Origin: Cinclus cinclus
Lineage: Eukaryota; Chordata; Aves; Passeriformes; Cinclidae
Direction of reading: 5' to 3'
Assembly (NCBI RefSeq): GCF_963662255.1
Contig: NC_085049.1
Span: 64,899,158 to 64,963,157 of the forward strand
Length of the DNA: 64,000 bases
A program made the position numbers and the translations under genes. Each line of letters begins with the position of its first letter. The stretch's first letter is position 1. The notes under the pieces are model-generated. The model was given only the letters and a program-made list of their open reading frames with translations. It made no database searches and was not told where the DNA came from. Below, in pieces: positions 1 to 14,300 of this stretch.

Positions 1-1818
1 GGCACTGGACATCTCAGGGATACCTGGTTTGTGTATGAATATATGTGTTAATGACTCTAATTTGAATGTGTGTGCTAACCTTGAAGATTGTCTTTGGAAA
101 GAGATGATTCCCCATCACAATTTCCAGGTATGAATGGATGTTCCTCCCTTTCTCCCTCCCCATGCCCCTGTAATATAATCTTTTCATCAAAATTAATTCA
201 GTAAATGTGTTTAGGTACATACCAGACTAGGTTAAATCTTAAAATCTTGGTCACACTTTGAGAACACTGATTGTCATTGTCTATTTTAAAGTTAAGGAAG
301 GAGAACAAATTACAAAACTGAGAAGGAAGAAGCAATTAAACAAAAACATATTGTAATTCCAGAAATGGTTTTGTGATGAATTTATAAAGATATCCTATTT
401 TTTCCCTCTGGTGTTTGCTCCAGTAATCAATAAGTCAGTCCCATATAGCATCCATCCACACTGTCATGCCCTCATTCTGGAATCCAGTTTGTTTAACAGT
501 CATAAACTACACAATTCCTCCCTACTCCTGACTTCTCCCATCTTGTCTTTTTCCACCCATAATTTTCTCTGCTCACACATCTCCCTATTAATGGTTGACC
601 AGCTGCCAGATTTATTATCTGCCAGGTTAATATTCTTCCTCTAAGAACCTGGGAGGGAGGTTTCGCATAGAAATTCTGCATAAGATCATGATTACATCTA
701 CCATGTATCGAGCTAGGTTGCTACTCTATGTTTCCTACAGAAAAATCCTTCCAAAAATCTTTCAGCTCTACCACACACAGAACCAGGCTTTAATTTCATT
801 TTACTTGGAATTATTGCAATATAGAAATTAACACACCATCTGAATATTTGAGTTTTTTTAATAACTGATCTTGTTGCTTTCCACTTATTTGCCAGTACCC
901 TCTAACTGGACTGTATAATAGGCAGATACTTGTTTTATTGTCAGTCCTTGTACTGAAATAGAAAGCCATTGACTTGGTTTGTTGTGTAGAGGGACCTTCC
1001 TCTGCATAGAATTAATTTTTTTTTTGAAAAAAATTTAAAATGGCAAGACAAAGTTCAAGACTTTTATCTTCTTAAGTCCTCACACCATGATACTTACACC
1101 ACACGTGTATATCTAAGGAAGAAAGAAATGGTGTTAGATGCAATTTAAAAGCTTTCTGATCTTCTCTTAGCAGTTGTGTACCCTTGATCTTCCTATGGGG
1201 ACAGGGAGGGGAGACAGGGTGCTCCCTGCCTGCTTGTGGCCAGACAGGAGAACGCGTGACTCCTAGGACAGGTCCAGTGTCCTGCCATGGATGGGGAGAG
1301 GGCACCCAGTGCCATGTCAGTGAGCCCTCGTGTGTGGGAGGGTAGGTGTAACTCACCTGGATCTCTCCTGCCGTCTCTTGGCTCCAAACAGATCTGAAGG
1401 CTGTGCAGAACAGTGGTGCAGACCCCACTGAGCATTTAATTGCTATTACTGTCTTTCCTGACACTTGTGGTTGAAGGTATGGTCTCCTTTTTAACTTCTA
1501 CTCTTTGTTTCCTTTCCCCCCCATCTGTCCTTTCCCCATTTATTTTTTTTTAATTTGCTTTTTTTGTGTGCATGTGCAAATCTGGCTCCTCTCTTCCTTC
1601 TGCTTCTTCCCTTGCTTCAGCGCTTTCATTTCTTGGCACCAGAAAAAAGTTGCAAAACCAGGACATGAAAATATGCCATGTGAACAGTAAATGTATGAAT
1701 TCTCTGAAGGCTTAGGAGTGGCTGCAAAGCCTGATTGCTCTTTAGATATAGCAAGAGACACTTACAGATGTGGCTGCATGGAGAAGAAACAGTGGCACCA
1801 GGGGACCAAACTTAATGA
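1..1818. other. Intergenic DNA, no recognised gene
   Basis: The stretch is AT-rich with short T and A runs, for example around 1016-1035 and 1546-1565. A GC-richer island at about 1195-1440 holds a 130-codon minus-strand ORF (1072-1464) without similarity to any family I recognise. I see no repeat family, RNA gene or promoter that I can support. It is probably part of the distal 5' flank of decorin, about 44 kb upstream of its leader exon. Confidence 0.6.
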
Positions 1819-2326
1819 CCACAGAAACATAGAATGTTTAAGGGTTGGAATGGACCTTAAAGATCATCTAGTCCCAACTCCCCCTTCCATGGGCAGAGAT
1901 GGCCAGGTTGCTCAAGGCCTTATCCAACCTGGCCTTGAACACTGCCAGGGTTGGGTTTATCCGTAGCCTCCCTGGGCAACCTGTTCCATTATCTCACCAT
2001 CCTCACAGTAAAGAATTTTTTTTTCCAGATGCGTAGTCTAAATTTCCCCTCTTTCAGTTTGTACCCATTACTCCTTGTCCCATCACTACTGTTCCTGATG
2101 AGAGTCCCTCTCAGGCTTCCCTTCAGACACTGGAAGTTTGCCATGAGGTCTCCACTCCACCTTCTCTTCTCCAGGCTGAACAGCCCTGACTTCCTCAGCC
2201 TGTCATCACAGGGGAGGTGCTCCAGCCCTCTGATCTCCTCCAGGGCCCTGGTCTGGACTTACTCCAAGGGTTCCATGTCCTTCTTACCTTGTGGGCATCA
2301 GAACTGCAGGCAGTACTCTAGGTTCC
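1819..2326 (-). mobile_element. CR1 LINE fragment, 3' end, 5'-truncated
   Basis: CR1 is the dominant non-LTR retrotransposon of birds. Read on the minus strand, the element ends at about 1819 with the CR1-type 3' tail (ATTCTATG-like octamer beside TTTCTGTG). Reading away from that end on the plus strand are the usual CR1 3' blocks: 'gggttggaatggacctt', 'ggccttgaacactgccaggg', 'ggcaacctgttcca', 'tctccaggctgaacagccc' and 'gcagtactctaggt'. Similarity stops at about 2326, which is the 5' truncation typical of target-primed insertion. Only the 3' part of the RT ORF and the UTR could be present, and the fragment is dead. The 126-codon plus-strand ORF at 1951-2331 is antisense CR1 and not a gene. 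Moderate divergence suggests an old copy. Confidence 0.9.
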
Positions 2327-5300
2327 TCTAGCAGATCCAGGTACTACAGAAGATCCATCCAGTCTTTTCTCATTTTCCTTTGGACCGTCAATTTTATTCG
2401 GTTCAGGCCAAACTAAAACCTCATAAGTAACGCTTCTAACAGTGACATACAATAAAAGATACAAATGTTATGGACAGTGTCCCAAAAATTGTAGTTTTCA
2501 GTGTTTATAGGGTCTCAAGAGTCCTGGAACCTTCAAGCAGTACCAAATAGAATGTTAGTCACCCTATTTTTTGCAATCTAACAGTTTTCCAGATACAGGC
2601 ACTCTTGGCACTTACATGACAGCTGTCATCCAAGGGAAGAAACTCTGCCTGTGACCAGAACTGTTACTGTATGCAGTGCTCCCAGATGTTGTTTACTTCA
2701 AATGTTGCTTCCTTGTGAACGTGTCCCATTTGGCAATAGGTAGAGCAGCAGAGGTGATTCCATGTGACATGAACCTAACAACAGAAAATAAAGAAGAGTC
2801 GACAGAATAAACTGTGTGCTGAGTTCTGGCTGAATTTTTTTTTTAATTGTATTTAATTTTATTTTTTAAAAGATCTTCTTTTTGTCTATGGAGAGTTCAC
2901 ACAGAAAATAAATACTGTAGTATTGAGTTAGTTCCTGGGACTGGATTTTTGCAGCATGAACTGGATATACTGAGCAGAGAGATATATCCAGGACTGTCAG
3001 TCTGGAAACCACCTTGTCCCTTGCCTGACAAAAAATTAAAATCAAATTAAAACTTTATAAGTTTGTTTCACTTGAGTCACTCTCAGAAAACATTTTACAA
3101 TATCAGGATTGAATGCTACTCTTGGACAGCAATATTGATGTGTATTGATGACCTAAGTATGACTAGCATATCTAAAAGAAACAAAGTTTTTTGTCAGTGA
3201 TTGCATTTTTATCTACTGTAAAGTGTTGCACAGACTTTAATTGTTGTCCTCTTATGTGAAAAAACAAAGAACACCAAAAAGCTCTTCTTCCATCCAGTGT
3301 TGTAAGACTGAAAGCATTTGTTTCTTGGAGTGGAATGATTTTCCATTCTTATACTCTTCCAAATATCACATTCCACAAATTTGAGAACACCAAAATTGAA
3401 TTACTGATATTTATTCAACAAGCCACAAAAATGCACAGACCTTTCAACCACTAGTATTGCAATCAGTGTGGCTCCTATCTGAGTGCTGATGGTGAAAATG
3501 ATGACTTATTTTAAAAATAAAAAGTAACATTCCAGACACTCCTATCTTGGTTGAAAAAAAAAAGAATTTCTTTCTTCAGTAAAAGCTTCAGTTAAAAATA
3601 AGCCTTCACTTTCTTTCCATTAATGGCAATTGAAAAATTCTTAGCCCATCTTGACAGTGGTTGATTTTGTTATTTGGGGTTTTTAAAACTTGTTTCTGTT
3701 TTTGTTATTGTTATAATTGTTATTGTTATTATTAACAACAATAATAATACCATTATCGTTTCATTGGTAAAATCATCTGGGAAGTGGATTTGTATCTGAA
3801 AAAAAAGGAATATATTGCAATGCATTTTAATTGGATGGTATTTATAATAAAAGTAATGTGAAACAGAGAAACAGGGAGAGAGAGATTTATCCTAAAATTG
3901 TTTGTGGTTGTGGGGTGGAGGTCATTATCGTATTTGGCAGGTATGTGGTAAAACAGGTTTGCCCAATCAGACAGAGTAAGGTCTTGAACTGTGGCTTTAT
4001 ACACCCAACTACATCCAATCCCAACATCCAGACTGGGTCTCCAGTTGTCTAATGCAATTAATGTCCAGTTGTTGATGTAAGGTAAATCCATGCCAAAGAG
4101 AGAACAAACTACTTCAGTCCCGTATCTACAGCCTAATAAACCAAGCCATAATGTGCACAGGGAGTGAATGCATCCAAGAGGAGAGCAGGAGTGGTGGGAA
4201 CCACTTGTCTCCCATGAGGTTTTTATCTGTACTTATGAAAAATACTCTTTTGGTTTCCAAATAGTTAGAGATGGTGCATGTGTGACTGGTAAGAAGGCTG
4301 ATGCAAGGTTAAAAAAAGGAAAAAAAAGTGAAAAACTTTAGGACAAATTATACTTTGAGTCTGTGGGTATAAATTATTAATCTCCAAAGGATAATGTGGA
4401 GAGAAAGTGTCTGACTTTTGAGTAGGTTCAAGCACAGACAAGATAAAATAGAAAGTGTTTATGTAAAGCTCTATATGCTCCTTGGTATTTTTCCAGGGGA
4501 TGAAGGAGGTAACAGTAATGCTTCCACTGTTCATGGTGCATTGAAATAATTTTGCTTCATTATAAATGGTAAATTTTAAATGTGAATTTCAAAAAGAGCA
4601 GTTCAGGACATCATGATCTTCAGACAGTATCCTGGGCAATATTTCACCCAAACAGAATATGCAGTAGATATCTCAGCATATATATGTATATATAGAGAGC
4701 AGTCTTACATACCTGCAGTTTGTATTTCCAAAAGAAGTAGTCTTATTTTACCTTACTCCAAGATAAACTTGTAAATTCATAAATTTCTTCCAGTCATTGT
4801 CATTCCTTAGGGGAGGAAGCTATTAAGAAACAAGTGAAAGGGGGAGAAGCTTTTCAGACGACGTTCCTTGAGCAGTTGTGCTCATTTTTCCTGCTGAGGT
4901 GCTGAGGCACTTCTGCAGAGCCTATCCCAGCTGCTCTTTGGTGCTCAGTAGTCTTCTGCCCAGTGCAGGTGGAAAAAAAAAAAAAAAAAACAAACCCCGA
5001 AAAGAATGAACAAGGCAAATTTAATTTCTTCTGCAGCAGCTATGATGTTCCAGCTTTCAGCATTTTTTAAAAGACATGCAGGCCTCTCTAGAATTATTTT
5101 TGGTAAAGCATAATATTGGGCACTTATGGACTGAAAAGAGTAAATTTAATTTTTCGACATCTCTGCCCTTCCATCTGCCTTCTCCTGCCAGATAAGCTAT
5201 GCCTGGATAACCATTTTAGTACAGAGTTCCCTTGCACAAGGGAACTAAATTATCAGCTATGTCTCCTAAAAAGGGACTGTAGGCTGTTGTGCAGCTATTT

Positions 5301-8300
5301 CAATGCTTCTTTGTTTTGTATTTTATTAATTGAATTAAAAGGCTAGGACAAAAGAGAATCACACAGAAATTAGTAAAAAACTGTATATAAGGACAGAAAA
5401 AATGTCAGAAAAAATTATTAAATTACAACATCTATGGAAGCAGGCAAACAAAGAAAGAACAGGACATCCTTAGGCTCTTCCTTGAACTTTACTAAGGACT
5501 CAAAAAGACCCTGTAAAATTTACTGTAGCACTGAGGGTTCCTTAGCTGCTGATACTGAGGTCTGGAGCAAAAGGCTTGACGTGGAAGGAAAGAGTACATG
5601 GATAAAGAGAAAGGATTTATGTTCTTCTATTTTTGTGTTGTCTCATTTTTTTAAGGAAAAGTCCATTTTTGTATTGAAAATAATCTATCTTCCAAGTTTA
5701 AAAGTCTTTCTGCTAGTCCTGAGGTCTCATATCATGAAAATGACACAGACCTACCTCACTGTCTGCCAAACCATAGTAGTGACAGCAACAACAGCAGCAT
5801 CGAAATTAAACAATTCTCATGCTCAGTATTTTCCTCTACCTTTTCAAGTACTTTGAAAACAGGAAAATATAGATTTTTTTTTTTTTCAGATTGTAAAAGT
5901 ACCAAAGTTATTTTGTTTTCATCGCCTACAGAGTTGCACATATTTGAGAAAAGAAAACAAGAAAAAGCAACTGTAAAAGTAGTGGAAAGTTAGGAGTTAG
6001 TTTTCATAGTTACCTTTTTTTCATGTCTCAGAAAACCACAGAAGGATTCTTTGATCCCAGTTGGTCTAATGAAGTGATAAATTAGGTCGTCATTACCTAT
6101 TCCTCTGGCAGTTCTTTGGGCAAATGGAAAGCACCTATAAAGCCAAATATTTTGGTCTGTAAGGGTACAGGCTTTTATTCTAGCTAGAAATAAAAGATAT
6201 GTGCAACATTCTAAAGGTGGGGATTTTTCTTTTTGTATTTTTCTCTGATTGTTTTCTCTGATTTTTGTCAACTAATGTTTTCAGCTAATTTTTGTTGTTC
6301 AAAATACCTTTTGGGCCCTTTATGATGCTTAATTCTACAATAATCCCACTGATCCACACAGGAATGTCTCACAACACAAGTGACTAGCCAGTGATATTTA
6401 AATAATCATAATAAAAGTGTATTGGAAGAACTATGTACTATGCTTTGGCATCTCTACCACTGTTTTGAACATATTTCAGTTATTTTTATGACGTTTTTAT
6501 CTGATATTCTGTAAATAGTCCTGGGAGAAATATTTTGTAGGGGAGACATATAAAAATACACCAATACAAGAAAATACTTCAGACTATTTAAAATAATTAT
6601 TTACGCAGATATTGCAGTGACTGAACTTGTTTTTAAAACTTTTTTATTTTCCTAAATCTTGTGTATTTTTGAGTTTTAGGTAGATGCACAAAGAACTGAT
6701 GGATAACTTCCAGTCTCAATGCAAACAACTGAAGCCTTTTGACTACCCAAAGTTTACCCTCAACTCTTTTGATAGGCTCTCTGTGCTTTCTAAGTACAAC
6801 GTACTTTTTTCTTCTGACTCAGCCACAGTCACCTTTCCAGTGAGCTCTAATCTCCCGTTATCTTAAACTTGGAAAGTTTGCTTACCATATTGAGGTCAAT
6901 GAAAATTGTTCTCTAATATGTGTTTCTGCTGGAAACAGTAAAGACAAAACACCTAGAAAGGACTGTAATAACTCTCTTTTTAAAGTGATACGGACTCGTA
7001 CATGTCTTTTCTCCTTCTCTTAGACGAAAGGCTGTGGAAAAGCTCTGCCCATGCTGAATTTTGAATGGTGCACTTATATCTGAATTACTGCTGCTTTCGT
7101 ATCAGCCATTCTTGTTAGTTTTTGATTATGAGATTTCTGCTGGCAAGCAGGGAGACCATCTCCAGGCCATTACAAGGTGCAAGGGACTTTTTGAGGGTGT
7201 CCTCCTTTTGGTTCCAGCTCCTTGGGTTTATGATATAGATTCAAAGGTAAAAACTATCACACAAACTCACATTACTGTCATACCCTTGGCTAATAGACCA
7301 TGCAGTCAAATGCTTGAAACAGAGTATTTTTTGGCAACCTCACTTAATCTGTCATTTATGGAAGGAAAATTAAAGCTATGTTTCCACCAAGTTCAAGTGA
7401 GGTTTCTGGAAATATGTCCTTGTAAACAAAATTGTAGATTCTTCCCACCTGCTTCTGCTTTCAGTCCTGATTAAACCCTAAGGTCAATTATCCAAAAATC
7501 TGGGGAAACTTCTGAGTCAGATGTTGATCAGTTTCCAGAAAGAGAAGAAATCCAAATGGGAAAAAGGACAGATAAGGCAAACTGTTAATGTTGACAAATA
7601 GGTTGGCTTTTTTAATGTAGTCTGTCAAGTTAACACAGGGAAGTTGTGAAGTAATAGGAACAAAAATTTTTGGTCATAATACAACCCGACATTTATTTAA
7701 GATTGATGGAAAGTTTCACAATAAGCACATTTTGTCCACATTTTTGTCTGGAATGCAAGTATGCTAGGCCATTTTGTGTTCCCAGTGAATAAAAGGAATA
7801 AAGGATCCTTCTCTCAGATTTTCTCTATTTTTTTATGTTAAAGAGCTAATCCACCTTGACATTATGTAAATATAATGTGAAAATTCCAGATGAAATCTTT
7901 TGATCAGCCATTTTTAAAGTGGAACACTGAATAAAAAAGACATGTATGAAGGCAGAGAATTTAAGATTATTCCTTTACAGTGTGATAATCAAAAATTTGG
8001 TTTAAAGTATTAGAGCCAGCTTGTGCTCTGATTCATAATGACATGAAGCTCTCAGATTTAGCTCATAGATGCAGAAACTACAGAATGAGGGGTAAAATAT
8101 GTGGAGAAGAAATGGAGACCAGTTGGGATTTTGGGATATTTGTGGCACAGAAGAATACTGCTAGTTCATTATCTGTCTTATATGCCTTCCTTTGGAAGCT
8201 AGCAATATAGGAGTGAGGAGGAAAAGGAGAACACGTGTAAAAAATAGAAGCTGGAAATAGCAAAGTGTCCTTTTAGCAGTGTCAAGAAGTCCTTCTGCTT

Positions 8301-11300
8301 ACTGTAGAACAGGACATGGGATTTTGGTAAGGAGCAGAGCCCACATGATCTTCCCTGCTTACCCTCCACAACCAGGTTGTAGATGACAAGAAACATCTCT
8401 AGACACCAGTGTTATTCTCATCTGTACCTGGAATTTAATTTCCAAGTAAGTCATCACTTTCTCTGTGATCAGGATCTGATTCTCTGTCTCCTGCAGTTAA
8501 TGGCAAAGATACCATCGATTTCAGGGGGGAAAAGCCAGTCACAGACACTCAGTGGTTTGGCTGGCTGACCACCCCTATGCTTGTGTCAGCTGTCGTCTCC
8601 GCTGTGCCTTTAATAACAGCAGATAGAACATGAGCTTGTGGGTTGCAAAACTAAACAGAAGCACCAATCCGATATTGCTGTAGGAACTATGATATCCCCG
8701 ATGAATTTTTTTCTCTACGTATTTTCTGGATTAAAGGCAATGAATTCAAGAGTCACCAATTGCATTTTTTCAGATTACTTGTGGGATTTTGTGCAAATAG
8801 CATGCAAACTGGTTATTTGTTAAAGGTCAAGAATCTATTCTTTTTTAGAGTTATTCAGACTTCCCTTGAAATATTTTTTCTCTTATGCTGATCTACACTT
8901 ACCAACAGAGGTGCTAAATTCTGGAGTGACCCTGCTGGTTTATTCCTGAGCTTTGTTTGATTGGGAAGAGATAAATGCTTCTGGCATGTTAAGTATTATA
9001 TCACAAAAGAAGAACACCAAATCCAGAAGAGCTAATGAAAACATTTAAAATGTCATGAGGCAAAGAATAATATTCCAGAAATTGGAAATGCCATCAGATG
9101 CAGTCAGAAAAATGGAATGTATGTCATGAGACATAGGATGTCTGATGAAAATAAAGAGGGCTTAAGAAAATTATTGAAGGCCTAAATATTTCCGTCTCTG
9201 AATCAGGAAGTCTGAGAAAGAATAGTCAGCTGTATTGGAGCCTCAGGAATCTTAATGGGCATTTGCAGAGGGGGACAAATTTATGCAGGTGATAGGTAGC
9301 TTTTAAACATCTGTTTTCCACCAGTGATAATTCAGTTGAGATGTTGCCTGAAACAAACTGTTTTTAAGGGAACAAGCATGAGATCAATGAGCTTGCAAAG
9401 AAGAATGGTGGAAAAAATTAGCAAATTCAGAAAAAAAAACAAGAATGATATGCAATTAGAAATTTTAAAAGTACTCAACAGTGGATTTTCTGAGTTACAG
9501 ACAGTAACAATACAAGCTGCATAATGTTGGCTGCTACACTATGTAATGGGATTGTAGCAAATTATTTATTTACATTTTAAGACCTAAATGATAATATTTT
9601 AAGAGAAAAAATATAATTCTTCATTAGAAGATTGAAAAAGGTTGAAACATAGGAATTTAAAATAATGTTGTAATGCAGTCATGTAATTTTTAATTATAAT
9701 TTTAATTTCCCGTTTAATTTCTAAACATTAGCCAGTCCTGTATTGACTTTGTAAATGAAAGGAATTTTATCTCTTAGACTGCAGTTTTTTTGATGACACA
9801 TGTTTTTTTGTTTTTCATTCTTCTTTATATGTCTGTAGTATCTTCAATGCAGGAGGAAAATAGAAAAGTTGAAGAAATGAATGGGCTGAGAATTTCATTA
9901 AAGAGATTACATCTGTATCTGGACATATCTCATGGAAATCTGGATTAACCTTCAGCAAATGAGAGTGGAAACTTTAATTTTGTTCCAAGACTAATGAAAA
10001 TGTTCTGGACAGAAATGTGTATCATTTAGCAGCACAGCCTCCTTCTTACATTGTCTGTGTATTGCATTACTCCCCAGGGAACACATTCCTTCACATTTTT
10101 CTCCATCAAAGCCAGATTGCTGCTATGCCACGTAAGTTGAAGCAAAAGAGCTTCAATTTTGAAGCGAAAGAGCTGATGGCTCACGGTTATATAAACTGTG
10201 CTGACGAGTTCAGGAGTGGTGGGGTTACTGAGTTTCTCAGTTCTGTCTGTTCAGCAGAGGGGATTTCAGGGAGCAGCTCTGGCTGCAGTGTCCGGAGACG
10301 TGGAGCCCACGTCACCTCCCAGCCCATGCACAGAGCAGCCCAGTGCTTCTTTCAAGCCAGTTTGTGGGGTATCCTACACCACAAACTGCATCACAAACAG
10401 GCTGTGGGGTCAGATACGTGGGTAGGGGCATGGGTAACGTGTAGGGTGTCCCCAAAGTTGTGACTGTTCATAGCAGTGCTTTGCAGCGAGTTCTCTGCTG
10501 AATGCTGGACTGTTGCCTTTTGTGAGGCTGCAGGAGCATATTTCCTGTCTCATCCTTCTCCTTCTCTGTTTCATGTTATTCCTTTCCTTGGTGCTTTTCC
10601 TTCAAAGTGCCGTGTTGTAAACTTCCCTGCTCAACAACCACCAGCCCAGCTCGGTACACTTGGACCCCTAAGCCTTGCTCAGACATCCTTTGCTGCTTTC
10701 TTCATCGGATTCACTGAGCATGGTGGAAGAAGCCTGGTTGTTTGGGTTTTTTTTTTCCTCTTAATTTTCTTTTTGTTCTTATGTACAAGGCTATAATTTT
10801 CTTCATCCAACTAATTTCACTGTCAGAATTATGCCCCTAGTGTGACTCTTTAACTTTTCATTAATGAAATAAGACAGTCGGAATCTTGGCAGTGGGGAAA
10901 ACCTTAAAACTAATGAAAGAGGACCCCATGCCCATGGCTACTCTTTTTCCTGGTGTTTTCCTATGGACTAGGTAAAGCAGTTTGCAGGGACTCCTGACAC
11001 AAGATGAGGGAAAACAGATAGGAAAGACACTTTAATAAAACATGATTAAAAACCTGGGGGAAAAAAGTAAATTTTGCTAAGTAAAAGAACAAATTTATTT
11101 TAATTTTTTTCTCTCCTTCCACTTGGAAAACCTATTGAAGGTGAACAGCATGGTCCAAGAGTCATCCAGTGTCAATACTACTCCCCTCTTCTGTAATCTG
11201 CTTCCATTTCTTCATGAAGTTTGGCCATCCTGGCATTTGGGAGCTTTCTAGGCGGCTCATGCAAGAATTTCTGGTACCAAAACCCATTGGGTCTGAATAC

Positions 11301-14300
11301 ATATTTTCAAAGCTGAAAGGCATAGCACCTTTCTCCCAGCTGCTGCACTGCTGCTGCTTTTTTAGTGCCTGTCAGCTGATCTTGCCAATCTAATCTTGGT
11401 GCAGATCAACAGAGTACAGATTCCACATATTCTACAGAGACCACCCTGTTCTAGCTCAGGGAAAAGGAAAAGAAAATAGTCACAGCAGGAAAGTGCTGTT
11501 TGACAGGAGTCAATAAGGAACATCAGTTCAAAGCATCTGGACAAACACTGAACTGTTTAATGTAGTGAAAAAGAAGTGTTGTTTATCCTTGTTTTGCTGT
11601 TTGTTTAAAATTAGTGATCTTCTTACTTCATCCCTGTACTTTTCTCTACCTTTTGATCCCAAGAATCTATGTAGTGTATTATAAAACTGTGAACTCTCTA
11701 ACTGCACAATACAGCTCCAGTTTCTAGAGCAGCTCTGTAGATTGTGGTTAAATATCACATGTTCTTGTCCCAACCCCAAGTATAAAATACTTTATAATAT
11801 CTATGTTATGGCACTGTGTAAAGCAATAGCAAATTACAGTGTATGCTGTTCCAACAAACTCTCTTTCATTTGCCCAATGAAACCTTCTCAGACTTATTTT
11901 GAAGTTTCTGACACCAAAAGAATGAGAAAGTAGTCATTATTTCATTCCTTCATAACTTAAATGCTGTTCTGTGCTTATCAATGTCAGACAAGTGTCCAGG
12001 AAAAGAAAACAGTAGAGATACATTGGGCAAGAAAGACAATCACAGGAGGAAAAAAACCAATTTGCTGGGTTTGAGATTTATGAATTTGGTCTTACAGGAA
12101 GCTCAAACCAGCACTCTATGAGCAGAGTCAGCGTAGTGCAATGACAGCAATGCTTTTTGGAATTTCCATGACCGAAATAGATACAGAATTATATTGAAGA
12201 AGCATTTTCATATAACCTTAAGCAAAAGTCTCTAGTGTCTCCAGCAAGCTGTTAGGACCTGGATTGGGATAGTTGCTAATAAACTCTCAGACATCTCTGA
12301 GTCTGGTGATATATAGAGAAGTACAAATATATATCTGCTCCTTCTCACCCTTGGCATCCCATCCACTATTGGATTAGACACAAATAGGAATAAATACACA
12401 AGGAGTTATGACAGAGGAAGTCAAGGGGTGAAGAAAGTTCTCACTGAATAAGAAAAATAGCACAGAGGACTGGATGACATCTGCCTCAAGCTTTCAAACT
12501 TCCTTGTCTAGATTTCAAAAATATTGTGAAATGCTCTGTGGTCTCTATTATTAACAAAATGTACTCAAAGGCCTTCGTCAAAAGTCTGCTAAATCCCTCT
12601 TCCCTCCCCCTGCCCCTGGAATTGCCAATATTTGTGGTCAAAAAACATAACAGACTTCAACAAGAAGAAAAAAAAAAAGATAAATGTAGGTGTAAAGTCC
12701 ATGCCACCCTCTGGGGGGTTTTGTTTTCATAGTTGCCCTCAGTGATAATTTATGTTGATTTTTTTCTTCAGTAATTCCAAAACTTATCTTAAGAAATAGG
12801 ACACAATTCTTAGATCATACCTCAAGAGAACTTCCATATGAAACTTGCATAACATCCCAGAGACTACCAAGTGTTACAAGTTTAGATTAATATCATGAAA
12901 GCTGGCAAATCTTGAAAACTGTGGTGATTATTTAAAATCCTACTTTTAGGGATCCCAAATGGAATTTTGCAAGGAGAGCATGAGGGAACCCGTTAGAGTG
13001 TGAGCTGACATATCAAATTACTAGTCCTAATAGCACATCCAGCCAATTTGAAAAATGACATTAACTATCCTTGCCCTAAAATAACTGTCAGAAAACTTCT
13101 TTGAAAAGCAAGGTATTTTTTCTGATCAGAAAATATCTGTTTGTTGTCACTGAGTCTTTCCAGAGGTGAACACCATTCAAACAGAATTTAAGAAAGCCTT
13201 TTTATGTTCAGGATAGAATTGCTAATTAAGTGTGAAAGAAAGCAGAGAGATCTCCCCCACACACACCCAGCTGCATGGTGGTTAGAGCACACACAGAAAT
13301 TCAAGGGTTTTGTGCTAGTCCCAGGGCTAGTCCCGATGTGATCCTTGAACTTGTGTTTGTCAGATGACAGGAGGCAGCCTCAGCTCTACAAAACAATTAC
13401 TGTTTTGGGATGTAGTGATTTCTCCTATTGCTCTTTAGTGTAAGGAGAAAAGATATGAAATCTTAAGGCCATTTTAAAACGTCAAGAAGTGCAGCTCCAC
13501 TCAGTTGTATTTCTGAGCTTGCAAATTTTGAAATAGAGAAAGCAAGTTGACCAACTCAGGTGGCAACACTTTGAACATGTCATTTTCATAGAAACAGAGG
13601 AAAAGTCAAAGTCCCAGTGTGCTGCCATTAATGACAATAATCAAAGTCTGCAATACCTATAAAGTTCAGGATGTTTTAGGACATTTTTAAAATGTCTTAA
13701 GATAAAGCAAAGACCAATACCAAAGCAGGTCTCAGGATTCTGGAAGAGTATTTGACAGATGAATCTATCTTCATTGCAGTGAGTACCATAAAGCACAGGC
13801 TTGAAGTAGGGCCTAAATACAATATTCTCATATTCTGGAAAAACGTAAGAAGAAACATGACATGGACTTTCACTTTGTGAAGATAGACCAGTATAAACTA
13901 ACTCCACAGGAAAATGTTTCTGAAGCAGCGGCTTCATACTGTTCCGTAAGTGAAAATACTAATGCAGATAATGTTCTTACCTAGATATACTGTATACTCT
14001 ACCTGTATCTATGTAAATGATGGAAATCCTGGACAGGACAGTCCAGTATATCGTGGACAGGTATGATTACTGCCTTCCTTTTGTAAGGAAAGCCTGGTTC
14101 TTGTCACTGAATGGGTACAGCGTGTGGAAAAAATAACATGTGAATGGGAGGGGGACCTGGATGCAAAGTATTGGTGTTAGAACAGTGACTATTCCTCACA
14201 GTTTAAAACTGCCACGATCGATGGGATGCCATGATGATGGAAAGGACAGTTTTTAAAGAATTTCCAGTACTGTAGGGTTGTGGTTTATGGGTCTTAACTA

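Noticed and set aside
1951..2331. 126-codon plus-strand ORF
   Set aside because: It is antisense to a CR1 fragment and lies wholly in the element.
3700..3745. TTATTG/CAATAA-rich segment that looks like an inverted repeat
   Set aside because: The arms pair only imperfectly and consist of TAA/TTG simple sequence, so a specific hairpin is not supported.
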